DNA of 64,000 nucleotides from Enterobacter sp. RHBSTW-00175 (GTDB taxonomy: Bacteria; Pseudomonadota; Gammaproteobacteria; Enterobacterales; Enterobacteriaceae). Shown here piece after piece: positions 29,267 to 38,273 of this stretch. Where the stretch lies: positions 2,170,001-2,234,000 of the forward strand of contig NZ_CP055930.1 of assembly GCF_013927005.1 (NCBI RefSeq), in the 5' to 3' direction. How positions within the stretch are numbered: position 1 is the stretch's first letter; each line of letters begins with the position of its first letter. A program made the position numbers and the translations under genes. The notes beneath the pieces are model-generated. The model ran no database searches. It saw nothing but the letters and a program-made list of their open reading frames with translations, and had not been told where the DNA came from.

Positions 29267-29539
29267 ATGCAGGTTGTGACTTTTACTGAAGCCCGAAGCC
29301 GGCTCAAAGATGTGTTAGATGATGTGAATGAAAATGTGGAGACGACAATAATCAGCCGCCGCAACGGTGGGGATGCAGTTGTCATGTCTCTTCAGCACTA
29401 TAACTCGATGATGGAAACCATCCATCTGATGAGCTCGCCTGCCAACGCCAGCCGACTGATGGAATCAATCGCTCAGGCAAATACGGGAAAAACCACACAG
29501 AGGGATCTGATAGATGACCAGGCTTCTGATTTGGACTGA
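29267..29539 (+). CDS. yefM: Antitoxin YefM (Phd/YefM family)
   Basis: 90-aa antitoxin that binds YoeB and represses the operon with it. The N-terminal DNA-binding fold includes VVTFTEARSRLKDVLDDVNE and TTIISRRNGGDAVVMSLQHY; the disordered C-terminal tail (QANTGKTTQRDLIDD) wraps the toxin. Its 3' end overlaps yoeB by 26 bases. It has its own TTGTAC operator. Inserted between nepI and yicL, which are adjacent in E. coli. Confidence 0.88.
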   Translation: MQVVTFTEARSRLKDVLDDVNENVETTIISRRNGGDAVVMSLQHYNSMMETIHLMSSPANASRLMESIAQANTGKTTQRDLIDDQASDLD

Positions 29540-29780
29540 TAACGGCTGGGATGATTACCTGTGGTGGCAACAGCAGGACAAGAAAACGCTTCGCAGAATC
29601 AACAAGCTGATTGAAGATGCGAAGCGCCATCCTTTCGACGGACTGGGCAAACCGGAACCGCTAAAAGGCAACCTTTCCGGCTATTGGTCACGCCGGATAA
29701 ACGATACTGATCGCCTTGTTTATGGCGTAACGGATAGCGCCATTACCATCCTGATGTGCCGCTATCACTATTATTCCTGA
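29514..29780 (+). CDS. yoeB: mRNA interferase toxin YoeB
   Basis: 88-aa RelE-superfamily toxin that cuts mRNA in the ribosomal A site. Catalytic residues expected for YoeB are present: Glu48 (KPEPLK), Arg67 (DRLVY), His85 and Tyr86 (RYHYYS), offset by two from E. coli numbering. The start at 29514 lies inside yefM, coupling the two. Convergent with yicL; the 3' ends are 1 base apart. Confidence 0.9.
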   Translation: MTRLLIWTDNGWDDYLWWQQQDKKTLRRINKLIEDAKRHPFDGLGKPEPLKGNLSGYWSRRINDTDRLVYGVTDSAITILMCRYHYYS

Positions 29781-29781
29781 A

Positions 29782-30687
29782 TTACGCCGAGGTCTTCACC
29801 CGTCTTCTCGAATCCATCGAAATCAACACCACCGACGACACAATCAATAGCGTGCCCAGCCAGTCCGGCAGGGTGAACGCCACGCCCAGCAAGATGACAG
29901 ACAGCAATGCGCTGCTCAGCGGCTCGGCGCAGCTCAGAATGCTCGCCTTCGGCCCGCCAATCATCTGTGCGCCTTTCAGATACAGGCTGAACGTCAGCGC
30001 TGTACCGATCACGACCAGATAGAAAAACGCCAGCAGCAGGCTGCCATCAATGACAAACGTTGTTCCGCGCCCGGCGTAGAACGGCGCCAGCATTAACCCG
30101 GCAATCAACATACTCCAGCCGACAATCGGCAACGTGCCGTAGCGGGCAATCAGCGTCGACGGATACGTCGTGTAAAACGCGGCGGCAAAGGCCGAAGCGA
30201 TCCCGAAGAACAGGGCCGCAGGCGAAATGGAGAGCGAGGTGGGATCGCCATGGGTCACCAGCAGAAACGTGCCGATCAGTGACGTCATAATCGCGGACAA
30301 CACAAATATCCCCGGACGCTTTTTCCGCGCCAGCGCAAACCACGCCACGATGATGGTCGGCGACAGGAATTGCAGCACGGTGGCAGTGGCGGCGTTGGAT
30401 TTTTCAATCGTCAGCAGGAAGGTGAGCTGCACGGTGAGCGCGCCAACCAGCGAGAAAATCAGCAGGCTGATGGCATCTTTGCGATTTTTGATGACCGAGA
30501 AAATCTTGTCGCCGTGAACGAAGGAGAGCGTGAGCAGGATAACACCGGTAAACAGCAGGCGAACCATGGTCAGGTAAGGCGAAGAAATGTGGCTTTTCTC
30601 CATGATGTATTGCGCGCAAACCCCTGAACTGCCCCATAAAACGGCGGCGATCAGAACGTTCAGCATCCCTTTACGTGTGGAACCCAT
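29782..30687 (-). CDS. yicL: EamA-family transporter YicL
   Basis: 301-aa DMT transporter of unknown substrate, with ten helices in two EamA repeats. Start at 30687 gives [20 protein letters not shown] as in E. coli YicL; the frame runs 46 codons further up, into the insertion sequence, and is not native there. The IS481 element sits 88 bases upstream and its transposase points the same way, so native promoter signals may have been displaced. Confidence 0.9.
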   Translation of the reverse strand: MGSTRKGMLNVLIAAVLWGSSGVCAQYIMEKSHISSPYLTMVRLLFTGVILLTLSFVHGDKIFSVIKNRKDAISLLIFSLVGALTVQLTFLLTIEKSNAATATVLQFLSPTIIVAWFALARKKRPGIFVLSAIMTSLIGTFLLVTHGDPTSLSISPAALFFGIASAFAAAFYTTYPSTLIARYGTLPIVGWSMLIAGLMLAPFYAGRGTTFVIDGSLLLAFFYLVVIGTALTFSLYLKGAQMIGGPKASILSCAEPLSSALLSVILLGVAFTLPDWLGTLLIVSSVVLISMDSRRRVKTSA

Positions 30688-30775
30688 GTTCTCCCCTGCT
30701 ATGTTGTCGTTAATTCGGTCAACAGCATAGCATGGTTGTGTGCGACCTGATGCCCTCACCCCGGCCCTCTCCCAC

Positions 30776-32060
30776 TGTACGTTCCGGGGACATGGTAGAC
30801 AGGTGTTCGGGGACATGGTGAACACTTTTTAACATCCTTTACCCATGGTGATCGACTTTTTCTTCAGGTCGATCACCCCCACTTTCGTGCTGTACCACCA
30901 CACCTCGTAGCTGCCGTCTTCCTGCATCTCCTTCAGCCCGACCCGTTCTCCCCTGAACGCCTTGCCTGCGCTCAGACTTACCCCTTTCACGCTCAGCTTT
31001 CCGCTGATATCCACTTTCCTGACCATCACGCCCTCGTCGTATTCCGGGGGCGTGGTGTTGCCGCTGTACTGCCGCTCTGACGGCTTATACCGCGACCCCG
31101 GTACCGCCATATCCAGCGCCTCATGCGGGCGTTCAAGGTTATAGACTGTCCGCCAGTGGTCGAAGGCGCGCTGCAGTTCGCCCCCGCTCGCGAACCACTT
31201 CCCCTGCAGCACTTCTGCCTTCAGGCTCCGGTGAAAACGCTCCAGCTTACCCTGCGTCTGCGGATGATACGGCCGGGAGTGCCCCACCCGGATACCCAGA
31301 CGCATCAGCCACAGCTCCAGCGCCGTCCAGGTGCCGGTGGTGTCTCCCCACGGAGAACCGTTGTCCATCGTCATCCGGTCCGGCAGGCCGTAGCGCTCAA
31401 ACACGCTGACCAGCTGCTGCTGCACGGTCTCGCGCCGTTCATCGGTACAGTGCGCCAGGCACAGGGAAAATCGGGAGTGGTCGTCCAGCAGGGTGAGCGG
31501 ATGGCAGCGGCCGCCTCCAAAGGGAAAGTGGCCCTTAAAATCCATCTGCCAGAGGCGGTTCGGCGCGTCATGTTCGAACCGTCCCGTGGCGGGAATGCCC
31601 GGTGAAGTGCCCGGCAGCAGACCGTGACGGGCCATGAGGTTATGGACGGTGCTGAAGGCGGGCATGGTGTGCCCCTGGTCTTCCAGCCAGCGCTTTATCT
31701 TGCGTGCGCCCCAGCGTTCATGGCGGTCATGTGCTATACGCAGCAGGGCAGTGATGTCGTCAGATGAGCGGTTCGGGGAATGGTGCGGTATGCGCGGGCG
31801 GTCCTGAAGGCCGGAGGCCCCTTCCTCCGCCCAGCGGCGAAGCCACTTATAGCCGGTGGCAGGTGAAATGCCGAAGCGACGGCAGAGGGAACGGATGTTC
31901 GCCCCGTCCTGCGAGGCGAACAAAACAAACTCGGTACGTAATGACATGGTATCTCTCGCATCCCAGGACATAAGCGACTCCATAAACGGGTTCTTATGCC
32001 TTAGTTGTAAGTGTCTACCATGTCCCCGAACAAGTGTTCACTATGTCCCCGGACCGTACA
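30776..32060 (-). mobile_element. IS481-family insertion sequence, 1285 bp
   Basis: Ends are inverted: TGTACGTTCCGGGGACAT at the left and TGTACGGTCCGGGGACAT (complement) at the right, each followed by a second GTTCGGGGACATGGT repeat about 25 bases inside. The element is flanked by the 5-bp direct repeat CCCAC (30771-30775 and 32061-32065), a target duplication. It encodes one complete transposase and appears intact. Confidence 0.9.
30829..31983 (-). CDS. IS481-family transposase
   Basis: 384-aa DDE transposase. N-terminal helix-turn-helix domains (about 25-120; LCRRFGISPATGYKWLRRWA) precede an rve integrase core with Asp in RLWQMDFKGHF, Asp in RMTMDNGSPWG and Glu in TQGKLERFHRSLK. A C-terminal beta domain follows. 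Start could also be a little downstream (MSWDARD). It occupies nearly all of the element and reads toward yicL. Confidence 0.92.
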   Translation of the reverse strand: MESLMSWDARDTMSLRTEFVLFASQDGANIRSLCRRFGISPATGYKWLRRWAEEGASGLQDRPRIPHHSPNRSSDDITALLRIAHDRHERWGARKIKRWLEDQGHTMPAFSTVHNLMARHGLLPGTSPGIPATGRFEHDAPNRLWQMDFKGHFPFGGGRCHPLTLLDDHSRFSLCLAHCTDERRETVQQQLVSVFERYGLPDRMTMDNGSPWGDTTGTWTALELWLMRLGIRVGHSRPYHPQTQGKLERFHRSLKAEVLQGKWFASGGELQRAFDHWRTVYNLERPHEALDMAVPGSRYKPSERQYSGNTTPPEYDEGVMVRKVDISGKLSVKGVSLSAGKAFRGERVGLKEMQEDGSYEVWWYSTKVGVIDLKKKSITMGKGC

Positions 32061-32087
32061 CCCACGGGGAGAGGGAGCAAACACTAA

Positions 32088-32112
32088 AAACGGCAACTTG
32101 CGTTGCCGTTTT
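32088..32112 (-). terminator. Terminator of the beta-glucoside operon
   Basis: CGGCAAC (32091-32097) pairs with GTTGCCG (32102-32108). On the minus strand the stem is followed by five T's. It lies 14 bases after the porin stop. The other side also carries TTTTGCTTTT, so it may act both ways. Confidence 0.8.
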
Positions 32113-32121
32113 GCTTTTATC

Positions 32122-33507
32122 TTAGAACCACGCTTCCCACATTGCGCCGACGTTGAAGTCGTCGAGGGTTTCGTCTTTTGTATTATTCACGCGAGCGGTG
32201 TGTTCGTTATCCACTTTGCCGCCGGTCACGTAGAAACGCAGCATCGGGCGGAACTCTGGCCCCATGGCGATAGACATGTTCTGCGACAGGGTCAGCTTCC
32301 AGCCTTTGTTATCGCCGCCATTGTCATAATCAACGTGCTGCCAGCCCGCTTCCAGCCAGGTGGAGTGAACGTCGTTCCACCAGTGCATCGGGCGAATAAT
32401 GGCGTTGTAGTTTTTGCGGTTATCGCCCTTGTCGCGGCTATTGTCGTAGTCGTGGAAGGCAAGGATGTACTCCACCTGGGTCTGCGGGGTGAATTTGTAC
32501 AGCCCTTCGAAGCTGGCGTACACCGTGGTCAGATCCTCGGTTTTGTTAAACACGCTGTTGTCCGAGTTATCCGAGTAACGGGCAATCACTTTGTTTACGC
32601 CGCTGTCATTGGTGTGGCTCAGCACCACGCCGCCCTGCCAGGCATTCAGACGCTTATCGCTTTCAACCGCTTTGGAGTCAAAGCCATAGTTGGCGTACAG
32701 CTCCAGATCCAGCGGGCCAACCTTCATGCCGTGGATTTTTGAGGTGGCCGCGTAGTTACCTTTGTCGCCCGTGCCGGAGCCGCCGGTACAGGTGATGCGC
32801 GATGGGTTTGCTTCGTCTGCCATCACTTCCGGGCTACAGGATTCCACTGCCGCCACGGTGGCGACGTCAAACTGCACGCCGCCGATATCGAAGTTTTTCA
32901 CCCCGGCGCCCTGGCCGTCGTGGTTCATCCAGAAGTAGTCGTTGATGCCCTGTTGCGGGCGCTGGTGGAAGTCACGACCTGCCCAGAAATAAGCGTTAGG
33001 GTTAGACGCCATAATGTTGGTCACCCCCGCGTAGGCTTTTTTCAGGTTAACTTCGTCGCTCCAGTGGTCAATCATCACGTTGATGTCCCAGATGGCGCCA
33101 TTTTCGCCCTTGAAGGCTTTAGAAAGCTGGAATTCACCGCCGTTGCCTTCGTTACCCAGACGACCAATCGCGGATGCGCCGTTGTAGGAGCCATCCACCG
33201 CCACGTATTTCTGATCGGCGGCCTGGAAGTGCGCGCCGTAGCGGGCGTAGCCGGTAAATTTGATGCCGAACGGGATAGCCATATCCGGGGATTGCGCCGC
33301 GCTTTGCGGCTCAGTCACCACGTCGACCTTTTTCGCCACCGCCGCATCCATTTTGGCCTGACGGTCTGCCAGGGCTTTATCCACCGCTTTGGCCACAATG
33401 GCGTCGATTTGCTCCTGCGTGAATTCTTGTGCGAGGACAGAAATTGGGCAAAGCGCGGCGATAACCGCCATTGTTAATGGAAGTTTTTTAATATTTTTCA
33501 TTGTCAT
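32122..33507 (-). CDS. Carbohydrate porin (LamB/BglH family)
   Basis: 461-aa outer-membrane porin for glycosides. Signal peptide of about 26 residues ends VLA-QE. A short N-terminal coiled-coil (AIVAKAVDKALADRQAKMD) precedes the beta-barrel, as in ScrY/BglH-type porins. The barrel has many aromatic and Gly residues and ends in Phe (GAMWEAWF), the outer-membrane assembly signal. It is last in the operon IIB-IIC-GH1-IIA-porin and would admit beta-glucosides to the periplasm. A terminator follows. Confidence 0.85.
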   Translation of the reverse strand: MTMKNIKKLPLTMAVIAALCPISVLAQEFTQEQIDAIVAKAVDKALADRQAKMDAAVAKKVDVVTEPQSAAQSPDMAIPFGIKFTGYARYGAHFQAADQKYVAVDGSYNGASAIGRLGNEGNGGEFQLSKAFKGENGAIWDINVMIDHWSDEVNLKKAYAGVTNIMASNPNAYFWAGRDFHQRPQQGINDYFWMNHDGQGAGVKNFDIGGVQFDVATVAAVESCSPEVMADEANPSRITCTGGSGTGDKGNYAATSKIHGMKVGPLDLELYANYGFDSKAVESDKRLNAWQGGVVLSHTNDSGVNKVIARYSDNSDNSVFNKTEDLTTVYASFEGLYKFTPQTQVEYILAFHDYDNSRDKGDNRKNYNAIIRPMHWWNDVHSTWLEAGWQHVDYDNGGDNKGWKLTLSQNMSIAMGPEFRPMLRFYVTGGKVDNEHTARVNNTKDETLDDFNVGAMWEAWF

Positions 33508-33641
33508 CTCTATTAATTTACATTTTATTCAGACAATAACCATCCCATTCCGATTTGACAGAATATGTCGCTATCATCAGAAACAGAGTGATTTATATTT
33601 TCAGGTACAGAGGTATTACATTAACTTTATTTCGCCATAAG

Positions 33642-33947
33642 CTATCTCTGGTATAAATGAATAATTTCTTCGGATAATTCACGCGCCAGCAGGGAATTCA
33701 TTAAATGATCCTGGGCGTGCACCATAATTAACGTCATCGGCTGGCGGGCTTCGCCCGCATCTTGCTCGATCAGTTTGGTTTGCATCTTGTGTGCCTGGCG
33801 CGCGTAGCCATCGGCTTCGCGCAGCAGGTTTTTGGCTTCGTCAAGGTTGCCCTGACGCGCAGCGTGCAGTGCTTCAAAGCACAGGCTGCGCGACTGACCA
33901 GCATTGACGATGATTTCCATTACGGCTTCTTCTAAGGCAACCATCAT
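33642..33947 (-). CDS. PTS lactose/cellobiose-type IIA
   Basis: 101-aa phosphocarrier of the Lac family (ChbA-like), a small helical trimer. The phosphorylation motif is IMVHAQDHLMN with His77 as likely acceptor and His81 and Asp80 nearby. It passes phosphate from HPr to the IIB encoded in the same operon. Eight bases downstream of the GH1 gene. Start could be either of two adjacent ATGs. Confidence 0.88.
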   Translation of the reverse strand: MMVALEEAVMEIIVNAGQSRSLCFEALHAARQGNLDEAKNLLREADGYARQAHKMQTKLIEQDAGEARQPMTLIMVHAQDHLMNSLLARELSEEIIHLYQR

Positions 33948-33955
33948 CTCTTTCT

Positions 33956-35329
33956 CTATTTATCGAAACTATTATTTAACGAGGTAGCGGCAAACCACTC
34001 ACCGCTCTTTTTAACGGTGCGTTGCTGCGTATCTAAATCGAGCTGGATAAACCCATAGCGATTTTTATAGGCATTACACCATGACCAATTATCAATAAAT
34101 GTCCACATATGGTAACCAAGACAATTACACCCTTCGCTAATACCTTTATGCAGCCAGGTTAAATGCCCGGAAATAAAATCAATGCGGTATTGATCGTTTA
34201 TTTGGCCATTTTCAATAAAGCGTTGTTCATTTTCGACACCCATACCGTTTTCAGAAATAAAGCAGCGTGGGTTGCCGTAATTGTCGCGAAGATTAACCAG
34301 AATATCGTAAATACCGGGTTCATAGATTTCCCAGCCACGATAAGGGTTCATCTTGCGGCCTGGCATTTCGTAGTTATCAAAGAACCACTCCGGCATAAAG
34401 GGCGCCTGTGGGTTCACCGCGCTGTCACGGCACTTCACGCGACGCGGCTGATAATAGTTAATGCCGAGCAGGTCGATTTTCCCTTCTGCAATCAACGCGC
34501 TGTCTTCCGGTTTACAGGCCGGAAGCTGATCGTAGGACTTCAGCAGAGTCACCAGGTCGGCCGGATACTCGCCGCGTAACACCGGGTCGAGGAAGCTGCG
34601 GTTAAACATCAGATCCGCAATGTGCGCCGCTTTCACATCGGCCGGGTTTTGTGAACGCGGGTACGATGGTGTGAGGTTTAGCACAATGCCAATTTCCCCC
34701 GCGTAATGGCCCGCTCGGTAAGCGCGAACGGCCTGCGCATGAGCCAGTACCGTGTGGTACGCCACCGTTGCCGCGCGGCGGAAATCCACCACGTTCGGAT
34801 AATGGAAGTCGTACAGATAACCGCCTTCAACCGGGACGATCGGTTCGTTGAAGGTAAACCAGTGCAGCACGCGATCGCCAAACAGCTCGAAGCAAATTTG
34901 CGCGTAACGGGCATAGGCTTCCACCACATCACGGTTTTCCCAGCCACCGATCTCCTGCATTGCCATCGGCATGTCGAAATGGAACAGGGTGATAAACGGC
35001 GTAATGCCCTGTTCAATCAGCTCATCAATGACCTGATTATAAAAATCGACTGCCTGTGGGTTCACTTCACCGATACCGTCGGGGATCAGGCGCGCCCAGC
35101 TAATCGAGGTACGAAAGCTGTTGTGGTTCAGCTGCTTTAATAGCTGAATGTCCGTTTTCCAGTGCTGATAGAACGTGGAGGTCTGCTGCGGCCCCACGCC
35201 ATTGTGAAAACGGTTCGGCTCGCGGGCAAACCAGTAATCCCATGTGGTTTGACCCTCTCTTGTCCCTTCGGTCTGGAGAGCGGAGCTTGCGCTGCCCCAC
35301 CAGAAATGCTCGGGAAATGAATATTTCAT
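33956..35329 (-). CDS. 6-phospho-beta-glucosidase, GH1
   Basis: 457-aa cytoplasmic hydrolase that cleaves phosphorylated beta-glucosides such as cellobiose 6'-phosphate to glucose and glucose 6-phosphate. Acid/base Glu162 is in FTFNEP and the nucleophile Glu near residue 360 is in FISENGMG. The N-terminus FPEHFWWGSASSALQTEG is typical GH1. It sits between IIC and IIA in the operon. Confidence 0.92.
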   Translation of the reverse strand: MKYSFPEHFWWGSASSALQTEGTREGQTTWDYWFAREPNRFHNGVGPQQTSTFYQHWKTDIQLLKQLNHNSFRTSISWARLIPDGIGEVNPQAVDFYNQVIDELIEQGITPFITLFHFDMPMAMQEIGGWENRDVVEAYARYAQICFELFGDRVLHWFTFNEPIVPVEGGYLYDFHYPNVVDFRRAATVAYHTVLAHAQAVRAYRAGHYAGEIGIVLNLTPSYPRSQNPADVKAAHIADLMFNRSFLDPVLRGEYPADLVTLLKSYDQLPACKPEDSALIAEGKIDLLGINYYQPRRVKCRDSAVNPQAPFMPEWFFDNYEMPGRKMNPYRGWEIYEPGIYDILVNLRDNYGNPRCFISENGMGVENEQRFIENGQINDQYRIDFISGHLTWLHKGISEGCNCLGYHMWTFIDNWSWCNAYKNRYGFIQLDLDTQQRTVKKSGEWFAATSLNNSFDK

Positions 35330-35346
35330 GACGCTTCCTCTTTGAC

Positions 35347-36672
35347 TTAATTGCTTGCTGTTTCAGCGGCACCCACGGTTGCCTGAGCTTTCTGCTCTTC
35401 GTTTTTGAGCAGTGAACGCTCATAAGCACGCAGGAACGGTAAATACATCAGCGCGGACATCACCATGCAGACGACGCACATCACCACCGGACTTAACGCC
35501 CAGTTCGCCGCCCATGAGGCACCAATTGGCGCGGGGGTGGTCCACGGCGTTAACGACACAACCTGTGCCAGCCAGCCAAGTTTCGTTGCGCCGTAGGCCA
35601 GGCAGGCGTTTACCAGCGGAACACACACGAACGGGATGAACAGCATCGGGTTCATGATGATTGGCGCGCCGAACAGAATCGGTTCGTTGATGTTAAAGAA
35701 GCTTGGCACAACGCCCATTTTTCCGATGGTGCGCAAGTGCGTTACGCGGCTACGCAGCAGCAGGAACGCCAGCGGAAGCGTCGAGCCTACACCGCCAATC
35801 AGCAGGTAGTGATCCCAGAAACCTTGCAGATAAACGTGTGGCAGCGCCGCACCAGCAGCCAGTGCCGCCTGGTTTGCCGACAGGTTTGCCATCCAGAACG
35901 GGTTCATGATGCCGGTGACAATCAGCGAGCCGTGGATACCCGCGAACCAGAAGATCTGGCACAGCAGCACAGAAAGCAGAATGGCAGGCAGGGAGTCAGA
36001 CGCAGAGACCAGCGGCTCCAGCAGGTGCATAATCGCCTGCGGAATAATCATCCCGGTTTGCGCTTCAATAAACAGGTTCAGCGGGTGCAACGTGCCGATG
36101 ACCACCATCACCGGGATCAGAATTTCAAACGAACGCGCCACGCCGGTTGGCACTTCTTTCGGCAGGCGAATGGTCACGTTGTTCTGCTTCAGCCAGGCAT
36201 ACACGCGGGTAGAGTAAATCGCCGTGATAAGCGCGGTGAAAATCCCCTGACCAGACAGATACTGGGTAGAGATTTTGCCGTCGGCATACGGTGCTGCAAC
36301 CAGCAGAAACGCCATAAAGGCCAGCAGGCCGGACATCACCGGGTCGAGGTTAAACTGACGCCCCAGGCTCGCACCAATCCCCACCGAAATGAAGAAGGTC
36401 ATCACCCCCATGCTGAGGTTAAACGGCAGCATCAGCTGTTCGCGGTAGGTCTGGGAGAAATCCAGCCAGCCGCGGGCGAAGCTGTTGGTGGTATCCGCTG
36501 AGAACGGCGGGAAGATGAACACCAGCATAAACGAGCCGATGATCATGAACGGCAGGGCGGCGGTAAAGCCGTCGCGGATCGCAATCACATACTTCTGCTG
36601 TCCGAGCTTCGCCGCCAGCGGGGTAATAGATTGCTCAATAACCGCGACCATTGATTGATATAACGAACTCAT
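35347..36672 (-). CDS. PTS cellobiose/beta-glucoside-type IIC
   Basis: 441-aa membrane permease of the Lac PTS family (CelB/ChbC type). About ten helices; conserved motifs include ALPFMIIGSFMLVF near the N-terminus and FFNINEPILFGAPIIMNPML near residue 325, the substrate-binding region. It starts 11 bases after the IIB stop and ends 17 bases before the GH1 start. Exact sugar specificity cannot be read from the sequence. Confidence 0.9.
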   Translation of the reverse strand: MSSLYQSMVAVIEQSITPLAAKLGQQKYVIAIRDGFTAALPFMIIGSFMLVFIFPPFSADTTNSFARGWLDFSQTYREQLMLPFNLSMGVMTFFISVGIGASLGRQFNLDPVMSGLLAFMAFLLVAAPYADGKISTQYLSGQGIFTALITAIYSTRVYAWLKQNNVTIRLPKEVPTGVARSFEILIPVMVVIGTLHPLNLFIEAQTGMIIPQAIMHLLEPLVSASDSLPAILLSVLLCQIFWFAGIHGSLIVTGIMNPFWMANLSANQAALAAGAALPHVYLQGFWDHYLLIGGVGSTLPLAFLLLRSRVTHLRTIGKMGVVPSFFNINEPILFGAPIIMNPMLFIPFVCVPLVNACLAYGATKLGWLAQVVSLTPWTTPAPIGASWAANWALSPVVMCVVCMVMSALMYLPFLRAYERSLLKNEEQKAQATVGAAETASN

Positions 36673-36683
36673 GTGAACACCTT

Positions 36684-37004
36684 TTAGTGTGCCGCTTCGA
36701 TGAGCGACAGTGCATAGTCCAGTACTTTATCGCCACGTTGCATCCCGTAGTCCATCATGTCGATGGGTTGTACCGGAATACCTTGCGTAGCCGCCTTGTC
36801 TGACAGTGTCTGTAACATGTATTTCACTTGCGGTCCGAGAAGTACAACCTGGTACTGCGGAAACTGCGTATCAAATTCGGAAACCCCGTACGCATCAATC
36901 TTGACCGGCAAACCACGTTCTTTCGCGACATCGACCATTTTGCTGACCAGCAGGCTTGTGGACATCCCGGCAGAGCAGCACAGCATAATCTTGAACATCG
37001 ACAA
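36684..37004 (-). CDS. PTS cellobiose-type IIB
   Basis: 106-aa phosphocarrier, Lac family IIB. The active-site loop is MLCCSAGMSTSLLV; the second cysteine, Cys10, matches the acceptor position of ChbB, and the extra Cys9 beside it is worth noting. First gene of the five-gene operon. Its promoter region contains two LacI-type palindromes. Confidence 0.9.
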   Translation of the reverse strand: MSMFKIMLCCSAGMSTSLLVSKMVDVAKERGLPVKIDAYGVSEFDTQFPQYQVVLLGPQVKYMLQTLSDKAATQGIPVQPIDMMDYGMQRGDKVLDYALSLIEAAH

Positions 37005-37053
37005 CCATCCTCTAAATGTAAAAAGTTATTGCGAGGATGATTGGACATCATAC

Positions 37054-37067
37054 GGAAACCGGTTTCC
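37054..37067. promoter_or_regulatory. LacI-family operator O1
   Basis: Perfect palindrome GGAAACCGGTTTCC, 50 bases upstream of the IIB start. It fits the AscG/GalR-type consensus with central CG. Likely bound by the regulator encoded at 37293. Confidence 0.8.
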
Positions 37068-37178
37068 ATTTATAAAAGAAAGAAATGTGACAGCCATCAA
37101 GAAGCGGTGCTTATGGGGCTTGTTACCACGATCTGTGTCACAGAATTTGGCGATTAAGACCTCATTTTGAGTGGAAAC

Positions 37179-37193
37179 GGAAAATCGGTTTCC
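37179..37193. promoter_or_regulatory. LacI-family operator O2
   Basis: GGAAAATCGGTTTCC is a near-copy of O1 with one extra base, 126 bases away and 100 before the regulator's start. The same half-site GGAAACGG recurs at 37173 and 37203. Two separated operators would allow looping. Confidence 0.65.
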
Positions 37194-37292
37194 ATGAAAA
37201 TAGGAAACGGATATACTCCATTCTGGCTATAATGTGAGCCGTAGCGGTTATGGATTTTACAGGTGCGGGTTGTTGCCTGTCAGGGGAGAGAG

Positions 37293-38243
37293 ATGTCTAC
37301 AATCAACGATGTATCACGTCTGGCCGGGGTGTCCAAAGCCACGGTATCACGGGTGTTGAGTGGGTCGCGTGGCGTAAAGGAAGCCAGCCGTCTGGCCGTT
37401 CTGAAAGCGGTGGAAGAGCTGAACTACCGGCCGAATGTGATTGCACAGTCGCTGCTGAGCCAGTCTACGGGCTGTATTGGCGTGATTTGTGCGCAGGAGA
37501 ATATTAACCAGACCACGGGTTATCTCTACGCGCTGGAAAAACATCTCAGTCAGCATCAAAAACACCTGCTGTTGCGCTTTGCGCATACCAAAGCGGAAGT
37601 GATGCACGCCCTTGAAGAGCTCTCCTGCGGGTTATGTGATGACATCCTGGTGATTGGCGCGCGTTTCCCGCTGGATATCGACATGGAAAACGTCATTCTG
37701 GTCGACTGTATGGAAACCGATAACGCCAACAGCATTCAGTTTGATCATGCTTTCGCCGCCGAAACCGCCTGTAACTACCTCACCAGCCAGGGGCGCCGGC
37801 AGATTGCGCTGATCCAGCCGCAGGGTAGCGGTTTTGCCGACCAGGTGCTGCTGGGCTATAAGCACGCGCTGGAGAAAAACTTCCTGCCCTTTAACCGTAA
37901 TCTGGTCTTTATGGAGGCAACCTCTTCTTCCGTTGCGCTTCAGGAGCTGCTCAACAACGCCACCACGCTGAATTTTAACGCGCTGCTGGTGGCTGATGAG
38001 CAAGAAGCCCAGCGCGTTATCCCGCAGTTGCAGGCGTTTAATAAATCCGTACCGGACGACATTATGGTCTTCAGCCTTGCCGGCTCGCTGCACCTGCCGG
38101 GTATCCCGGTGATCCCGGCCATTGAGTATTCGATGGATGCGATGGCAGCGAGAATTGTGGCCTGGCTGAACGAGAAAACACAGATGCTTGGATCCTACGT
38201 CTTACGCGGCGATTTAATCATTCCGGATATACGTAAGCGCTAA
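37293..38243 (+). CDS. LacI-family repressor of the beta-glucoside operon
   Basis: 316-aa regulator. Helix-turn-helix TINDVSRLAGVSKATVSRVL at the N-terminus, hinge LNYRPNVIAQSL, and a periplasmic-binding-protein-like sensor domain (about 60-316). Start at 37293 chosen for GGGGAGAG just upstream and the standard LacI N-terminus; the frame is open 10 codons further up. It resembles AscG. Divergent from the PTS operon with two operators between, so it almost surely represses that operon and itself. Confidence 0.88.
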   Translation: MSTINDVSRLAGVSKATVSRVLSGSRGVKEASRLAVLKAVEELNYRPNVIAQSLLSQSTGCIGVICAQENINQTTGYLYALEKHLSQHQKHLLLRFAHTKAEVMHALEELSCGLCDDILVIGARFPLDIDMENVILVDCMETDNANSIQFDHAFAAETACNYLTSQGRRQIALIQPQGSGFADQVLLGYKHALEKNFLPFNRNLVFMEATSSSVALQELLNNATTLNFNALLVADEQEAQRVIPQLQAFNKSVPDDIMVFSLAGSLHLPGIPVIPAIEYSMDAMAARIVAWLNEKTQMLGSYVLRGDLIIPDIRKR

Positions 38244-38247
38244 AAAA

Positions 38248-38273
38248 AAGCGTGAAGCTCAGGCTTCACGCTT
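38248..38273. terminator. Bidirectional terminator between the LacI gene and yicS
   Basis: AAGCGTGAAGC (38248-38258) pairs with GCTTCACGCTT (38263-38273), an 11-bp stem. Eight A's precede it, giving a minus-strand U-tract for yicS. The yicS stop codon lies at the stem's edge. Confidence 0.82.

Larger units (their letters stand above)
30765..32075. repeat. CCCTCTCC palindrome split by the insertion sequence
   Basis: CCCTCTCCC (30765-30773) and GGGAGAGGG (32067-32075) were a single hairpin, CCCTCTCCC-AC-GGGGAGAGGG, before the 1285-bp insertion. The joined sequence, followed by GCAAACACTAAAAACGG, matches the palindrome and tail at 1246-1283. Confidence 0.75.
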
